Position numbers and translations under genes: made by a program. From NCBI GenBank assembly GCA_003427395.1, contig BFEA01000108.1, positions 1,771,566 to 1,801,792 of the forward strand: DNA of 30,227 bases. The letters run 5' to 3'. The notes under the pieces are model-generated. The model was not told the DNA's origin and searched no databases. It saw nothing but the letters and a program-made list of their open reading frames with translations. Origin of the DNA: Chara braunii (taxonomy: Eukaryota; Streptophyta; Charophyceae; Charales; Characeae). Positions 19,257 through 30,117 of this stretch are shown here, piece after piece. Positions within the stretch are counted from its first letter, which is position 1. Every line of letters starts with the position of its first letter.

Positions 19257-19690
19257 GCAAACTTTACCATGGCATACCAATTGTATCTTGGGAATGTGAG
19301 TCCCTCAACAGGTGGAGATGGTATCCCAACAAAAGGTCTGACATAGGTGCTAAAGGAAAAGTTTATTCCCTCTCGTTCTAATCTTTTCTTCTCATCATGC
19401 ACAAGATTCGACGCTCGTTGCTAACACGCACCTTTTCTGTTTTCATCAAATCTCCGCCTTGGCACATAAATCCCAATATTATATTCATCAAGAGCAATAA
19501 AATAGCATGTAAGAACATACAGACTGTCATGTTCTTGTCCCGGTCTCTTTATGGCTTCATACCTCACGATCTTATAAGGAATTACAGCCTTACACGCTAT
19601 ATAATTAAGAGAGCTCAACAGCTTGTCTGACGTAGCCTTACTCAGCCCTTCATGGCCTCTTATCAGTCTAAGCTTAGATTTTTTCCTCAA
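19217..19690 (-). pseudogene. Alpha-family copy 3, one in-frame TAG
   Basis: The open frame starts at a TTG (19690), and no ATG is evident. It has LLSSLNYIACKAVIPYKIVR, SLYVLTCYFIALDEYNIG, IYVPRRR, then TAG at 19423-19421. It continues in frame with DEKKRLEREG and FVGIPSPPV...YNWYAMVKFAWKVKRAQ. The TAG sits where copy 2 has Trp (CWRFAEE). Its 3' end overlaps the start of copy 4 in another frame. Confidence 0.55.
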
Positions 19691-19711
19691 GGGTACATAA
19701 ACGTCGACTCA

Positions 19712-20197
19712 TCAGACTCTTTGACCTCTTTTCACTTTCTGAGCAAACTCAATCACCGCAAACCAATCATCTTTTGATAAATTTATATCAGGTAAGAGAG
19801 GAACTGGAAATCCCTTGAAGGCAGTAAATCGAGTAGATCCAGTGAAGCACTTGTTCTCTCTCTCAAGCCTCTCTTTCTCTCTCGGTACTACCTCTTCAGC
19901 AAATCTCCAACATCTCTCATACAATACGTCAGCACTTCTTTCTTTTGGAACATAGATTCTCACATCATACACATCCAGATCTGTGAAATAGAACGTCAAT
20001 ACATATAATCGTTCCTGCTCCCATCCGCTCTCGACCATCTCATACCTGACAACTTCATATGGAAATGTCTCTCTGTTACTTAGAGTATTCAACGACCTTA
20101 GGAGACATTCAACCTTCTCTTGACTAGGACCCGAACATCTGCCGAAATTTGACCTTCTTTGTCTGATTACTTCTGCTGAAATCTTTTCAACTCTCAT
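19712..20197 (-). CDS. Alpha-family copy 2, intact
   Basis: The best-preserved copy, 161 residues from ATG 20197 (MRVEKISAEVIRQRR). Segments: a basic N-terminus; VECLLRSLNTLSNRETFPYE; VVRYEMVESGWEQ; the strand pair RLYVLTFYFTDLDVYDVRIY; a charged helix with CWRFAEEVVPREKERLERE; FTAFKGFPVPLLPDINLS; and DDWFAVIEFAQKVKRGQ. There are no transmembrane segments or cysteine-rich motifs. Copy 1 ends 11 bp inside its start, as in a compact tandem array. I cannot name the family. It is not Gag, Pol or an envelope type that I know. It serves as the reference for the other copies. Confidence 0.65.
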   Translation of the reverse strand: MRVEKISAEVIRQRRSNFGRCSGPSQEKVECLLRSLNTLSNRETFPYEVVRYEMVESGWEQERLYVLTFYFTDLDVYDVRIYVPKERSADVLYERCWRFAEEVVPREKERLERENKCFTGSTRFTAFKGFPVPLLPDINLSKDDWFAVIEFAQKVKRGQRV

Positions 20198-20600
20198 GAC
20201 CACCGTTTCTTTTCTCTCTTGTCAATACCATGTTGATTATCGGTAGCCAGCTACTCCCATCACAATAGCTGTCAGGTATATGAGGGATTGGAACAGTCTT
20301 GTATGCTAGTGGAATTATACCCCATTCCACTTTCTTCTTTTGCTTGATCAAGTCTGTCTTTTCGTCATAAATAAATTGGATCACGATCTCCCATAACTAA
20401 TTAAAATTTTCACCATCATTGTTGCCTCCTTCCTTGACATATGGGCGGATATCACAGACATCTCCCTCCAAGAAGTGAGTCAGCACTACACAGATGGTTG
20501 AACCACAAGAGTGATAGTCCCAACAAGCCTCATATCTGTAAGGAAATATTCCTCCTGCGGTAAGTTTGGACAATTCTTTCAGAACATCGTCGACCAACAT
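20187..20600 (-). pseudogene. Alpha-family copy 1, one in-frame TAG
   Basis: From ATG 20600 (MLVDDVLKELSKLTAGG). The first half is IFPYRYEACWDYHSCG, ICVVLTHFLEGDVCDIRPYV, then TAG at 20399-20397. The same frame continues LWEIVIQFIYDEKTDLIKQ, then VPIPHIPDS and GSSWLPIINMVLTREK. The RPYV wording is closer to the LTR copy (LRPYL) than to copies 2-4 (RIYVP), so the array may be graded from LTR to gag. It is the first ORF after the primer-binding site (about 315 nt away). Confidence 0.55.
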
Positions 20601-20874
20601 TTGTCTCCTTCCGTCTTACTCTCTTCCTTTCGATTCTTTTCAGCGTGTTGGGCGATAATTGGGCATACCTGGTATCAAGCTCGATTCTCTTCAGTCAATA
20701 ATATCAATCTTTTTTTTCCGATCCAGTGTGGTACCTCACACAAGGAAGAAATAAATCACAGTTAGCAGTCATGATTCTCAAGAAAATCAGGACTTAAATG
20801 AGAATAATAAAATTAACATGAATCTCACAGAAATGTCAACAGTTCTCAGGTCCTAATCAAAGCTCAAAGGTGAT

Positions 20875-20893
20875 GATGACCCAGGTTCGTTCC
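20875..20893 (-). promoter_or_regulatory. Second tRNA-Asp-like block (possible bipartite PBS)
   Basis: The plus strand GATGACCCAGGTTCGTTCC matches the variable-loop and T-arm part of tRNA-Asp (GGTGACCCGGGTTCGATCC, from memory) at 16 of 19 positions. In a tRNA this part directly precedes the 3' end, but here 21 nt separate it from the PBS block. Order and strand are the same as in the tRNA. Confidence 0.5.
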
Positions 20894-20914
20894 GGACACG
20901 AAAATCTTTTCATG

Positions 20915-20932
20915 TCCCCAGCAACGGCGTCA
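20915..20932 (-). promoter_or_regulatory. Primer-binding site, tRNA-Asp type
   Basis: The plus strand reads TCCCCAGCAACGGCGTCA, which differs at two positions from the plant-type tRNA-Asp(GUC) 3' end as I recall it (CCCCGGCAACGGCGCCA). The minus strand would therefore pair with that tRNA to prime cDNA synthesis. It lies 4 nt inside the LTR end, the expected place. Both mismatches are transitions, as expected for a decayed copy, or they may reflect the host's own tRNA sequence. Confidence 0.75.
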
Positions 20933-21413
20933 TTTTTGTCGCACTTTTTCCAGTCAGGCCACTTCAAGCGACCGGAAAGCCAACAGGCTGTCACGCAGGA
21001 TTTTTCTATGTGATTGCAGTAAATAAAATAAATTAAATAATGCAAATCCCTTCCTGTTGTGTGCGTCCGGCTTCGAGCGAGACCCTTCGATTGCGGTCTT
21101 CGCCGGTCCCCGGTCTTAGGAATCTTTTATTCTGATTCGGAACAGCAGAGAATTATGCCAATGATAATCATAAATTATGGGGTGCTATACATGCATCAAT
21201 TATGTCAATCTGATGTTGAGAACTGTGACAAAACATCCACGAAAGCGATCATCAAGCAGGAATAATGCAGAAAATAAGACTGACTGACTCTGGCAGAGAC
21301 GGGCAAATGAGTGAGGGAAGAATGAGAACTCATAATAATCTCAGAAAGTACACATAAGTGAGCATGGTCAACACCTCTCAAGAGTCCTCACTCATCCCTC
21401 TGGTCAGTCTCTC

Positions 21414-22076
21414 TCAATCTCTTTTCAATGATCTTTTCTGGTGCCGAGACCCACGCTCACGTACAGCCTGAGACTGAGGCTTCGTGACAAAATGCCACCT
21501 GTACCCAGCGAGCTCCGAGCATGACCAACCGAGACACATAACACGGTAATTAACCATAGAGCAAAACTCCTCCCACAATGTAGGCAGCCCGTCTACTGAG
21601 AAGACTCCCCGTTTAAGGTAGGGATACTCGGTGGGCTCGGTTAGTGCCTCAACGTCGATCACTGCTGGGGAGATGTACCTCTTTGCCAGACCAACCACAT
21701 CCAGCCAACTCGTACCGTCAGTGAGAATGGAAGGGACTGGAGGCCTAGGATAATCTGTATAAAGCATTGGCCCGAAGCTGCAGATCAACGTTGCGCCACT
21801 CTCATCGAGTTCCCTCTCCCTCTGCTCAAGGTATTCAGTGGCTGAGATCCATACCGGATCGAAGTGCTCATGAGTCTCCTTGCCCTTCTTCAGATAAGGC
21901 CTCAGATTGTGGATAGTGCCATCAGCAAAACTGGTCTGGACAATGAAGATAGACAGATCCCCCTGTCTGAAACCAGTGGCACTAACATATTGATAGTGAA
22001 ATGCCTCTTTGCATGAAATCCGATTGAGGTTGGCCAGCACTGACTCGCTGACCGGTGCAGACTGAACTGTGCTCAT
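21414..22076 (-). CDS. LTR-encoded alpha-family protein (5' LTR copy)
   Basis: Identical in sequence to the 227-889 copy (220 residues from ATG 22076). Read in the element's direction it is the last ORF in the 5' LTR, 477 bp before the LTR end, and the next ORFs past the primer-binding site are further alpha copies. It therefore looks like the first member of a tandem array that crosses the LTR boundary. An RNA starting upstream in the LTR would carry it as a leader ORF of the genomic transcript. Unknown family and function. Confidence 0.6.
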   Translation of the reverse strand: MSTVQSAPVSESVLANLNRISCKEAFHYQYVSATGFRQGDLSIFIVQTSFADGTIHNLRPYLKKGKETHEHFDPVWISATEYLEQRERELDESGATLICSFGPMLYTDYPRPPVPSILTDGTSWLDVVGLAKRYISPAVIDVEALTEPTEYPYLKRGVFSVDGLPTLWEEFCSMVNYRVMCLGWSCSELAGYRWHFVTKPQSQAVRERGSRHQKRSLKRD

Positions 22077-22289
22077 GAGTACCCCTGCTAGTGCAGGCTG
22101 ACCAGATGATTCCTGAGAACTTACTACCAAACTGACAGCAGAAAACTGATTGCTGAAAACTGATTGCTGAAAAACTGATTGCTGAACTGATCACTAATAA
22201 TAGTTGAATGCTGATAACGGGTCGCTGATTGGATGGTTGCTGAATGTCCGGGTAAAGTGAGCAGCACCTACTCGGAGGCTAAATGTTCG

Positions 22290-22541
22290 CTAAAGTCTGT
22301 CAACAGTCCTCCTTGCTTTCTCTACGATGCCCACTGAGGAAATAGTAGCACACAACCTGCCATTTTTGTCATGTAAATTATAAGTATAGTCAATCCGGGT
22401 GTGATCTCTTACCTGCACCAAAGCTTGCTCCATCATCATGATTGTATGCTGATTATACTCTTCCACTGCACTCTCCCTCCTATCCTCTGACACGCTTTGA
22501 CGCAGTGAGCATGCTACCTTTATAATGTCTCTATCACCCAT
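22290..22541 (-). CDS. LTR-encoded beta-family small protein, copy 1 (5' LTR)
   Basis: Identical to 1103-1354. In the 5' LTR it lies 214 bp upstream, in the element's direction, of the alpha ORF at 22076-21414. The intervening 200 bp is rich in the CTGATTGCTG motif and stop codons, so the two would be separate ORFs unless spliced. Function unknown. Confidence 0.5.
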   Translation of the reverse strand: MGDRDIIKVACSLRQSVSEDRRESAVEEYNQHTIMMMEQALVQVRDHTRIDYTYNLHDKNGRLCATISSVGIVEKARRTVDRL

Positions 22542-23603
22542 TTTTCCCCTAAGTTTTCGCAGTTTAGTTACCGGTCAGCTATTGCTACTGAGACTTCCAC
22601 CTTAAAATGCAATTTTCTAACTACTCAACTGATTGCCGTTTACTGATTGCTGTTAAGACTGCCATCCTCTGATTGCTGCCTCTGTTTTGCTGATCACGGA
22701 CAGGATGCTGCTGAGATTTATCGACCAAACGCTGATTAGATGTTCATCAGTTTACTGAACTGATTGTTGAATTGCTTGTTGGGCTTGCTGGTATGGTTTC
22801 CAATCTGATTGTTCTTCCGGCTGCTTGCTGATCTGATATCAAGCGACTCTCTGATTAGTTACAAGTCGAGGGCTGAACGACAAATAACTTTAAGATCTGA
22901 AAGAGGCACTGGACGGTTGCTGATTATGAAAACTGACAAGATGCTGATCCGAAAGAAACTGATTGATTGCAGATTTCGAAGCTGCTTGAGCCTCAAAGCT
23001 GCTGGAAATGACTAACGGAGAACTGACTGTTGCTGAGTGCCGAGTATTGCCTGAATACTGTTCCAAGTACTGTTCCGAGTACTGTTCCGAGTGTTGTTTC
23101 TAACTGTTGGACGGTTACTGAATACCAACTAGGTTGACGGCTGAGGGGCGATTAACATAATGGTTAAGTAAGGACTGAATGGAAGTCAGACACAATTCTG
23201 AACACTGGAAGGAGCCCAGCGCCGAATACAACTTTGAGCACTAAATGTTGCTCTGAGTACTTGCCCAATTGTTGTCTGAGTACTTGCCCAAATGTTGTTG
23301 TCTGAGTACTTGCCCGAATGTTGTTGTCTAAGTACTTGTCCGAATGTTGTTGGGATCATTGACCGAGTGTTGCCCGGAAAACAGCATGAACATTGCCTGA
23401 GTATTAAGTGTCGATCTGGGCGTAGAAGGCTTGTTCTGGGCGTTATTCTGAGCGTCAAAAACTCTTATGAGCGTTACCTAAACTTTTGTCTAAATGTTAT
23501 CAGGATTCCCGTCTCCAAGTCATGATTCACTGCATCCCGAAACCGCAGGAGGAGGGGTGACGTTTGTTACCGTTCAGAGTTGATAGAGTTCTGAGTATGA
23601 TGA

Positions 23604-23843
23604 TTAACGTACCACTGAATGTTCCACTGTTTCTTCTGATGAGTAGGTGTTGTGCCATCCCCCATCCGACCCGTAAAAATAGACGGTGTATACTATAAAC
23701 TTCTGATTTTTTACTATTTCGAGCACTCTGCTTCTCATCAGCCCCAAGATGTATGGGATTCTCTCAAGTTCTTTTTCCTCCCAATCATCCCTCTTGTCCA
23801 GATGGAGGGCGTAGGTCATCCTCACCCTGTCTCGGTTTTCCAT
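23604..23843 (-). CDS. LTR-encoded beta-family small protein, copy 2 (5' LTR)
   Basis: Identical to 2417-2656, with ATG at 23843. It lies about 1.06 kb upstream, in the element's direction, of the other beta ORF at 22541-22290. The stretch between them is repeat-rich and non-coding. Function unknown. Confidence 0.5.
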   Translation of the reverse strand: MENRDRVRMTYALHLDKRDDWEEKELERIPYILGLMRSRVLEIVKNQKFIVYTVYFYGSDGGWHNTYSSEETVEHSVVR

Positions 23844-26800
23844 GGTTATCACGCCCTTAGTCACTCACAGAATAGACCCCAAGGTAACTAGCCAAAAATG
23901 CAGGGGTCTGACGAGTAGCAATGGAGCCACAGATCCGCTGTAGTTGCCAGAATTTGATTTTGTTGTTTCTGAGACCGAGTGAAGTTATTAAAGGCGGGGG
24001 GAAACCGGTTTTCTGTACCACTGAACGAAGTGACAGATGAGGAGAATTCTTACTGGTTGTGCGCTCTGACTGCTATACTGTGGGCAAAGTCTTTTTGATG
24101 TACTGCTCGGGTTGGGACCCTTATGATAGGGGCTTCAGTTCAGAAGTTGAGGGTCCGAGCTTAGTACCTGACCCTGAGTATAGCCCCACCTAATTCAAGA
24201 CAGACTTCATTCATCATGCCACTTCGCAGATGACTTGACATAGCAGGTAGAAACCAGGTCTCTGAGAAAATTGCCCTAGCGTTCTCGCAGCTTAATGTTG
24301 GGCTGAGACCAGGTAAAAGGCAATAGTCTCTTGAGAACAAGTAAAAGAGTGTGCTCAGCGCTCAAGACCCGGCCGTCTACAGTGAGGGACTCAGGCTACT
24401 TTCCTTTAAGATGGAACTAGCCCAGCCCGAAAAGAACTATGCAATTTAGTCACCATCAAGAAAAAAGTTAGCAAGCATGTAGGAAACTTTTCTCAGTATT
24501 GCCCTTTTTCTCCCCATTCACTTACGAGTCAAGGCCATAAAATGTAGTCAAAGAAAAATCGCCCCGACTTTCCCTTTTTGAATGTAAGAGCTCATTCGTT
24601 CATTTGTAGATTTACTCGGTCACACGCTAGAGCACGATCCAACTTTTCACTATGCTACTAATCAAACATTCAATCTCGTGAACGTATGTCAACCAGCATG
24701 CACTGACTCCTGTGCAGTCCCACGAAGAACGTCTCGTAGTGCAGTTCAACGAAGCGGTCACAGTACAATCTCACGAAGTAATCACATGACGCAGTTACGC
24801 TATGCAAATGTACACGAAGGAGAGTCAGGGTTTCGGTTACACTTGCGGTTAACACAGGTGCTGCATAGCTCTCCGGCCTTGACAGGTAATCAGGTAAATC
24901 ACCCAACACAAGAAGATGCTTCCAATAGTCGCACCATACTAAGATCATTCGACTGCCTCCCTTGCTCAACCCTTAGACTGATAACCCATGCGTTAGACTC
25001 CCTCTGTGGCCCGAACGTTTTAAATCATCTTCACTAACCGAGGCTGTTTTTCTTTCCTGCTCGCCAACTTACACAGCCAACCGAGAACTTTACCCCCGCC
25101 AAACACAACATAGTCGTTTAACATGGGTCGCATTTCACAAGCTCGCTCACTACTTCGCTCATACAGTTCCCCTCTTACCTTGTTCGAAGCGCCAAGAACC
25201 ACTACCTTGATCTCTCGTACACTATCTTTCTGATCCGTCGTGCGTATCCTTTCCCTCTCTTCTATCCGCCTTAACTCCTAATCTTCTATCACAATTTTCA
25301 TGGCCCGCTGCGACCCAGAGGACGCAAACGAAGAAGCAAAGAGGCAATGGTACTAGCAGGACAGAAGACCCGCATTGACATCAGTCGTTTCTCTGAGGTA
25401 GCCACATGGGTCGGCCTCTCCCCGCTCCCAGGCTGCCAGATGTTTATCACTCAGAGCAATCGCGCAGTGCGGCCTCTCGGTACAACCACACTAAACATTT
25501 GCACGGCGCAGTCACACAATGTATTCACGCAGTGCGGGAACACAAGCAATCACTCGGAAACAAGCACTCAAAACAACCGTGTGAGTTAGGCACTCAACGT
25601 GGCCACGTGGCACTGTTGCGTGTTGCAGTAGCACGATACAGTCATGTGATGCAATCACATGGCATAGTTGCATGGTGTAGTCTCACGACACCGTCACGCA
25701 ATGCAATCACACGACCATAGCACACGAGTACAAAGGTTGTGAGTCTCCTTGACCTCGACATGTAATCAGCTAAACTTCTCAGAACAGGGAAATGGGACCA
25801 ATAGACAATGTCAACATCAAAATTGCTCAACCGCTTCAGTCTTACTAATTAGATTAGTAACCCGTATATTGCACTCTCCTTACAGCAGGCATATTTCCAG
25901 TTATTGCTACGAGCCGGGGCGTCTTCCCCTTACTTATCTACACACAATCTACTGTAATATTGACTTTTGCCATGAAGAGAATGACCGGTTAACAATGCCC
26001 AAACATCCTAATTAACTAGAGTAAGGAAGAAAGAGAAACCGAAAATTAATAAGTCAAAAGAAGTTATCTCGCAATAGACACAATCTTATCTGAGAGTCTC
26101 GATCAGAGCAACCACGATAAAGCGCATCAACAGCCTCTGGTAGCCACAAGCCGAGGATTACTCAGAGGCAGCGTGACGAGCGATAAGCAGACTCGTTCTT
26201 CAAGAAAACGGAACTCTCTCATCGTACAAAAACGCAGAGGGGTTGTCGACATCGCCGGTGCTTCCTTTGACTCACGTGTCCTGCCTACATGCACCAACGA
26301 AGAAGAGTAGGTGTCTCATGTCGTGCACCCTCTCTCAATCCGTGAGCGACATGATCAACCAGCTTGGCAACTATCTTGGTACGCATCAGAGCTTCTTCGG
26401 AAGTCCTCCACGATAATCGCCTCATAAAAACGACTCCCCGAGGGTTGTCATGTCAGCGCGTAGAAAGATGAGAAAGCCACTGAACCCCACTGCTCAAGAG
26501 ACAAGCAACGTTGACCTCTCGATCACCCCTCACGCCCTTGCTGCCTGCCTCACACCACTTTCATCAGTACGTCACTCGTCACAGTCATTTCTCAGGCTAG
26601 TTGCGTACTGAAGTCCAGTTGACGTCACCATCTTCTGCTTGCTCACTCGCTCCGCTCTCTCCTCTTCCCTCATTTTTCCGTTCTCTCAGACTGCCCCGCG
26701 TGCGCCGGACATACGGCCCACTCTCGCTCACATACCTCTTGTTGACTGCCCTCTTGCTCCCTCTCTCGCTGCGCCACGTGTCAAACAAGTATATGCTACC

Positions 26801-27050
26801 CGTGTTGTCCTACTGCACTTGCCTTGGCCTTTTCGTTTCCCAGAACAGCCCCCTGTTGACCTCTGGCCGCTGCGCGCTCACACGCGTCCTTTCCCTCTGC
26901 CTTGTCTCTCTCCCGTTCCACGGCCTCTGGGCACCAATTGCCGAGAGCTGGCCTCGGGTCCAGGCTCCACTGGCTTCACCGCCCGGTGATGCCTCTCGAT
27001 CTCACCTGGTCTATTCCAGGACCTGAGATCCGTCTCCCGGTCTGCATCAC

Positions 27051-27506
27051 TCATCTCGTTTTCCCCTCCTGACTCCCTTTCTTGTGAATCTGTTCCAGGT
27101 CTGCTGTGTCCATCGAGGTCTCAATCTCGTGATAGGCCACCGTTATCCGTAGTCTTGCTGTCACTCTGTCCCGTCTGCAACGTCTCTCAGCCCTGTCTCT
27201 CGCCTCCGAAATCGCGTTCTGTAACTTCGAGTTAGTCCGCATTTCCCCCTTTCTTGTTCCCTCCACGTTAATCTTCATTACCAGCTCATCTCCACCGTCA
27301 TAGTTGAGTATGACGGTAATCCAGGGCCCTTCCCCGGACACAGGCTTCCAGCGGGCCTTGTGATACCAGCACCCACGCCTATATCCATGCAACGTCATAG
27401 CTACCCTTTCCCTATAGACAGCTTCAACCCAGTCGACAGCCCAGCGCAAGTTACCAACTTCCGATAGCACACCTCCCTTCACCGGAGCCTGCGGCACAGA
27501 CAGCAT
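27051..27506 (-). CDS. LTR-encoded divergent alpha-like protein (5' LTR copy, shortened)
   Basis: The counterpart of 5691-6320, starting at ATG 27506. It is 151 residues because a small indel cluster near 27080-27090 shifts the frame after ...TADLEQI and ends it at once. The body carries several amino-acid changes relative to the left copy (for example GYRRGCWYHK for GYRPGYLYHK), while the strand WITVILNYDGGDELVMKINV is unchanged. It lies in the diverged 2 kb of the LTR. One of the two copies has presumably lost or gained the ~60-residue tail. Confidence 0.45.
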   Translation of the reverse strand: MLSVPQAPVKGGVLSEVGNLRWAVDWVEAVYRERVAMTLHGYRRGCWYHKARWKPVSGEGPWITVILNYDGGDELVMKINVEGTRKGEMRTNSKLQNAISEARDRAERRCRRDRVTARLRITVAYHEIETSMDTADLEQIHKKGSQEGKTR

Positions 27507-27725
27507 GCTACCAGGTGGCTCGCTGCAGATGATATCCTGACTCACCCTCCTTTCTTATAGGGCTTTCCTTTGCGTTCTGAATGAGGGACTTTGGTTAGTC
27601 CTTTTCAGACTCTACCGCTTTTTCAAGAATTTTTAAACAATGGATTAATAATTAACTTTTTAGAAACTAACACTCAACCCAGAACCCAACGGTCGATCAC
27701 GTATCAAACTCCCACTTGTCAATCC

Positions 27726-27866
27726 CAGACCCTAGCAATAGGACTGCAGATTTTGCACCGTAGTCCTATAGGACTGCAGACCCTAGCAATAGGACTGCAG
27801 ACCCTAGCAATAGGACTGCAGACCCTAGCAATAGGACTGCAGATTTTGCACCGTAGTCCTTTACTA
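27726..27866. repeat. 21-bp minisatellite, expanded only in the 5' LTR
   Basis: A 21-bp unit beginning CAGACCCTAGCA and ending TAGGACTG occurs once, is followed by a variant CAGATTTTGCACCGTAGTCC segment, then occurs three more times, then the variant again. The left LTR (6543-6590) has one unit and one variant. This expansion accounts for most of the ~75-bp length difference between the LTRs. Confidence 0.85.
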
Positions 27867-29079
27867 GAAGTCACTTCTACTTCTTTAAATAATCGGCACA
27901 GGCCCATCTTTATCGGGTACCCATGTCCGATGGCAAGGAGGGGGTTTTTGACCCTCCACATGGGGGGTGATAGGCCTCCTACCGATGCGGTCGCGGGTCA
28001 CCCTTCTTTTGGGGTCTCATCGCACGGAGCCAGATCGGGGCTCACCCGCGGATAGTATAAGGTCGGCCTACTTAGGTTACGAACTGTTGGCTTCGAAATT
28101 CAAACCGTTGGCTTCCCGTCAAAGGATAAGCCAACAAGTTGAAAACCAATTTTAGAAAAACTAAGCAGTAATAAAGAAATAATAATAATACTAATAATAT
28201 TAATATTAATATTAATCGTTGAAAGGGAAAGGGTGGCGTCCCAGAGTTTCTCTGCGCAGCACCCTTGCCTGAATAGCGATTCACGTTCACGCACAAATCT
28301 AGCACCCGACTTTCTACCTTTTCTCATTCCTTTTCTCTCTTCTACTATTTTTCTTTTTCTTCTTTTTCCTTTTAGTCCTTACTGTATCTGCCTCTTAACC
28401 TGGCCATTGGGGTCCGCACGGTTCGGACAAGCAGGTCTGGTACAGGTGATATACAAGGAATTAGTAAACCCAGGCCATAATACCGTTGTTACAGTCCGAA
28501 ACCCAAATCGACGCTTTTCCTCTTTCCCTACGAAGTGACAGGCCGACAGGCGGAAAACCGAAAATAGGAAATTTTAGTGGTAATAATAATAAATAATAAT
28601 AATGATGACGGCAGTTCAAAATCGAAAAGGGAACCACAGCATCACAGCGGCCTGAGGCCACCAGATTTCCCCATACAAAAGAAAACGAGTTTTGATTTGA
28701 CATCTTATTCTTCTTTTTGCGACAGTGATTGCACCTAACCCATAACTTGACAGAAGACCACTCGGCGCACAGTAGAAAAGACTGCGCCAGTCTTCTCACC
28801 TCCGCGTCCCAGGGCGAACCCGACGGCTACCACGGCCACAGGCCGGTTGTGCTCTGCTGTACAGCAGGGCGCCCAGCCTGCGTGGACCAATGGAAAGCCC
28901 TGTGGCGCACCCTTTTGCTGAGGGCTACACCACCGGGGCCGTTCCGCGCCGAGGGTAATCCAGGCACTGGACCTAAACAGCACGAGATGAGCCTAGGGAT
29001 CAGTCTGTTGCGGCAAGGGACTGGCACTGAGCGAGGAACTGGTACACAACGGAGGGCCAAGACACCGTGCCCTCCGACA

Positions 29080-29098
29080 ACGTTCGGTCAGGTAACCT

Positions 29099-29138
<40 letters not shown>

Positions 29139-29152
29139 CATATATATATATA
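29080..29152. repeat. Right flank: end of an hAT-like repeat and TA microsatellite
   Basis: ACGTTCGGTCAGGTAAC (29080-29096) matches ACGTTCGGCCTGGCAAC at 29905-29921, the end of the neighbouring repeat, so the LTR element abuts a piece of that family. About 25 TA units with a few TACA follow. Confidence 0.6.

Positions 29153-30117
<965 letters not shown>

Larger units (their letters stand above)
20601..20936 (-). other. Leader between 5' LTR and first internal ORF
   Basis: No ORF. It contains the primer-binding site and the second tRNA-like block near its LTR end, and otherwise AT-rich sequence with no recognised element. Confidence 0.7.
1..29079 (-). mobile_element. Giant Ty3/Gypsy LTR retrotransposon (partial at the left end)
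   Basis: Two long direct repeats (1-7817 and 20937-29079) flank a 13.1-kb internal region. On the minus strand that region reads PBS, accessory ORFs, gag, protease, RT, RNase H, integrase and PPT. Protease-RT-RNase H-integrase is the Ty3/Gypsy order. The right LTR ends in TGTCG...CGACA, and the left LTR ends at the homologous ...CGACA. The left LTR should extend about 250 bp beyond the window start, giving a total near 29.3 kb, several times the usual 5-10 kb. The element is degenerate and probably cannot supply its own proteins. The base after the right LTR starts ACGTT, which predicts a matching 5-bp target duplication left of the window. Family resemblance to basidiomycete Gypsy elements rests on recalled motif wording. 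Confidence 0.93.
20937..29079 (-). repeat. 5' LTR, complete, 8143 bp
   Basis: On the minus strand this LTR begins TGTCGGAGGGCACGG and ends AAAGTGCGACA, so it has TG...CA ends within a perfect 5-bp inverted repeat. The inner end lies 4 nt from the primer-binding site, which fixes that boundary. The outer end is fixed by loss of homology with the left copy just after CTCCGACA. It carries four ORFs on the minus strand (27506-27051, 23843-23604, 22541-22290, 22076-21414). Typical Gypsy LTRs are 0.2-2 kb, so 8.1 kb is extreme. A minus-strand AATAAA (plus-strand TTTATT at about 21126) about 190 bp from the inner end is a candidate poly(A) signal. I could not identify the transcription start. Confidence 0.92.

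Noticed and set aside
20875-20932. A tRNA-Asp gene
   Set aside because: Only the T-arm/3' half matches, the match is split by 21 nt, and there is no acceptor 5' strand, D-arm or anticodon arm. Its place beside the LTR end explains it as a primer-binding region.
27726-27866. CRISPR array
   Set aside because: Units are contiguous without unique spacers, and the context is a eukaryotic retrotransposon LTR.
27719-27961. Peptide with repeated CSPIARV units
   Set aside because: It is a translation of the 21-bp minisatellite (a multiple of 3), which exists in only one LTR.
1-29079. Tandem 21-kb segmental duplication or satellite
   Set aside because: Homology between the two blocks stops exactly at CGACA at both 7817 and 29079, and PBS and PPT lie at the inner edges. 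An LTR pair explains this better.
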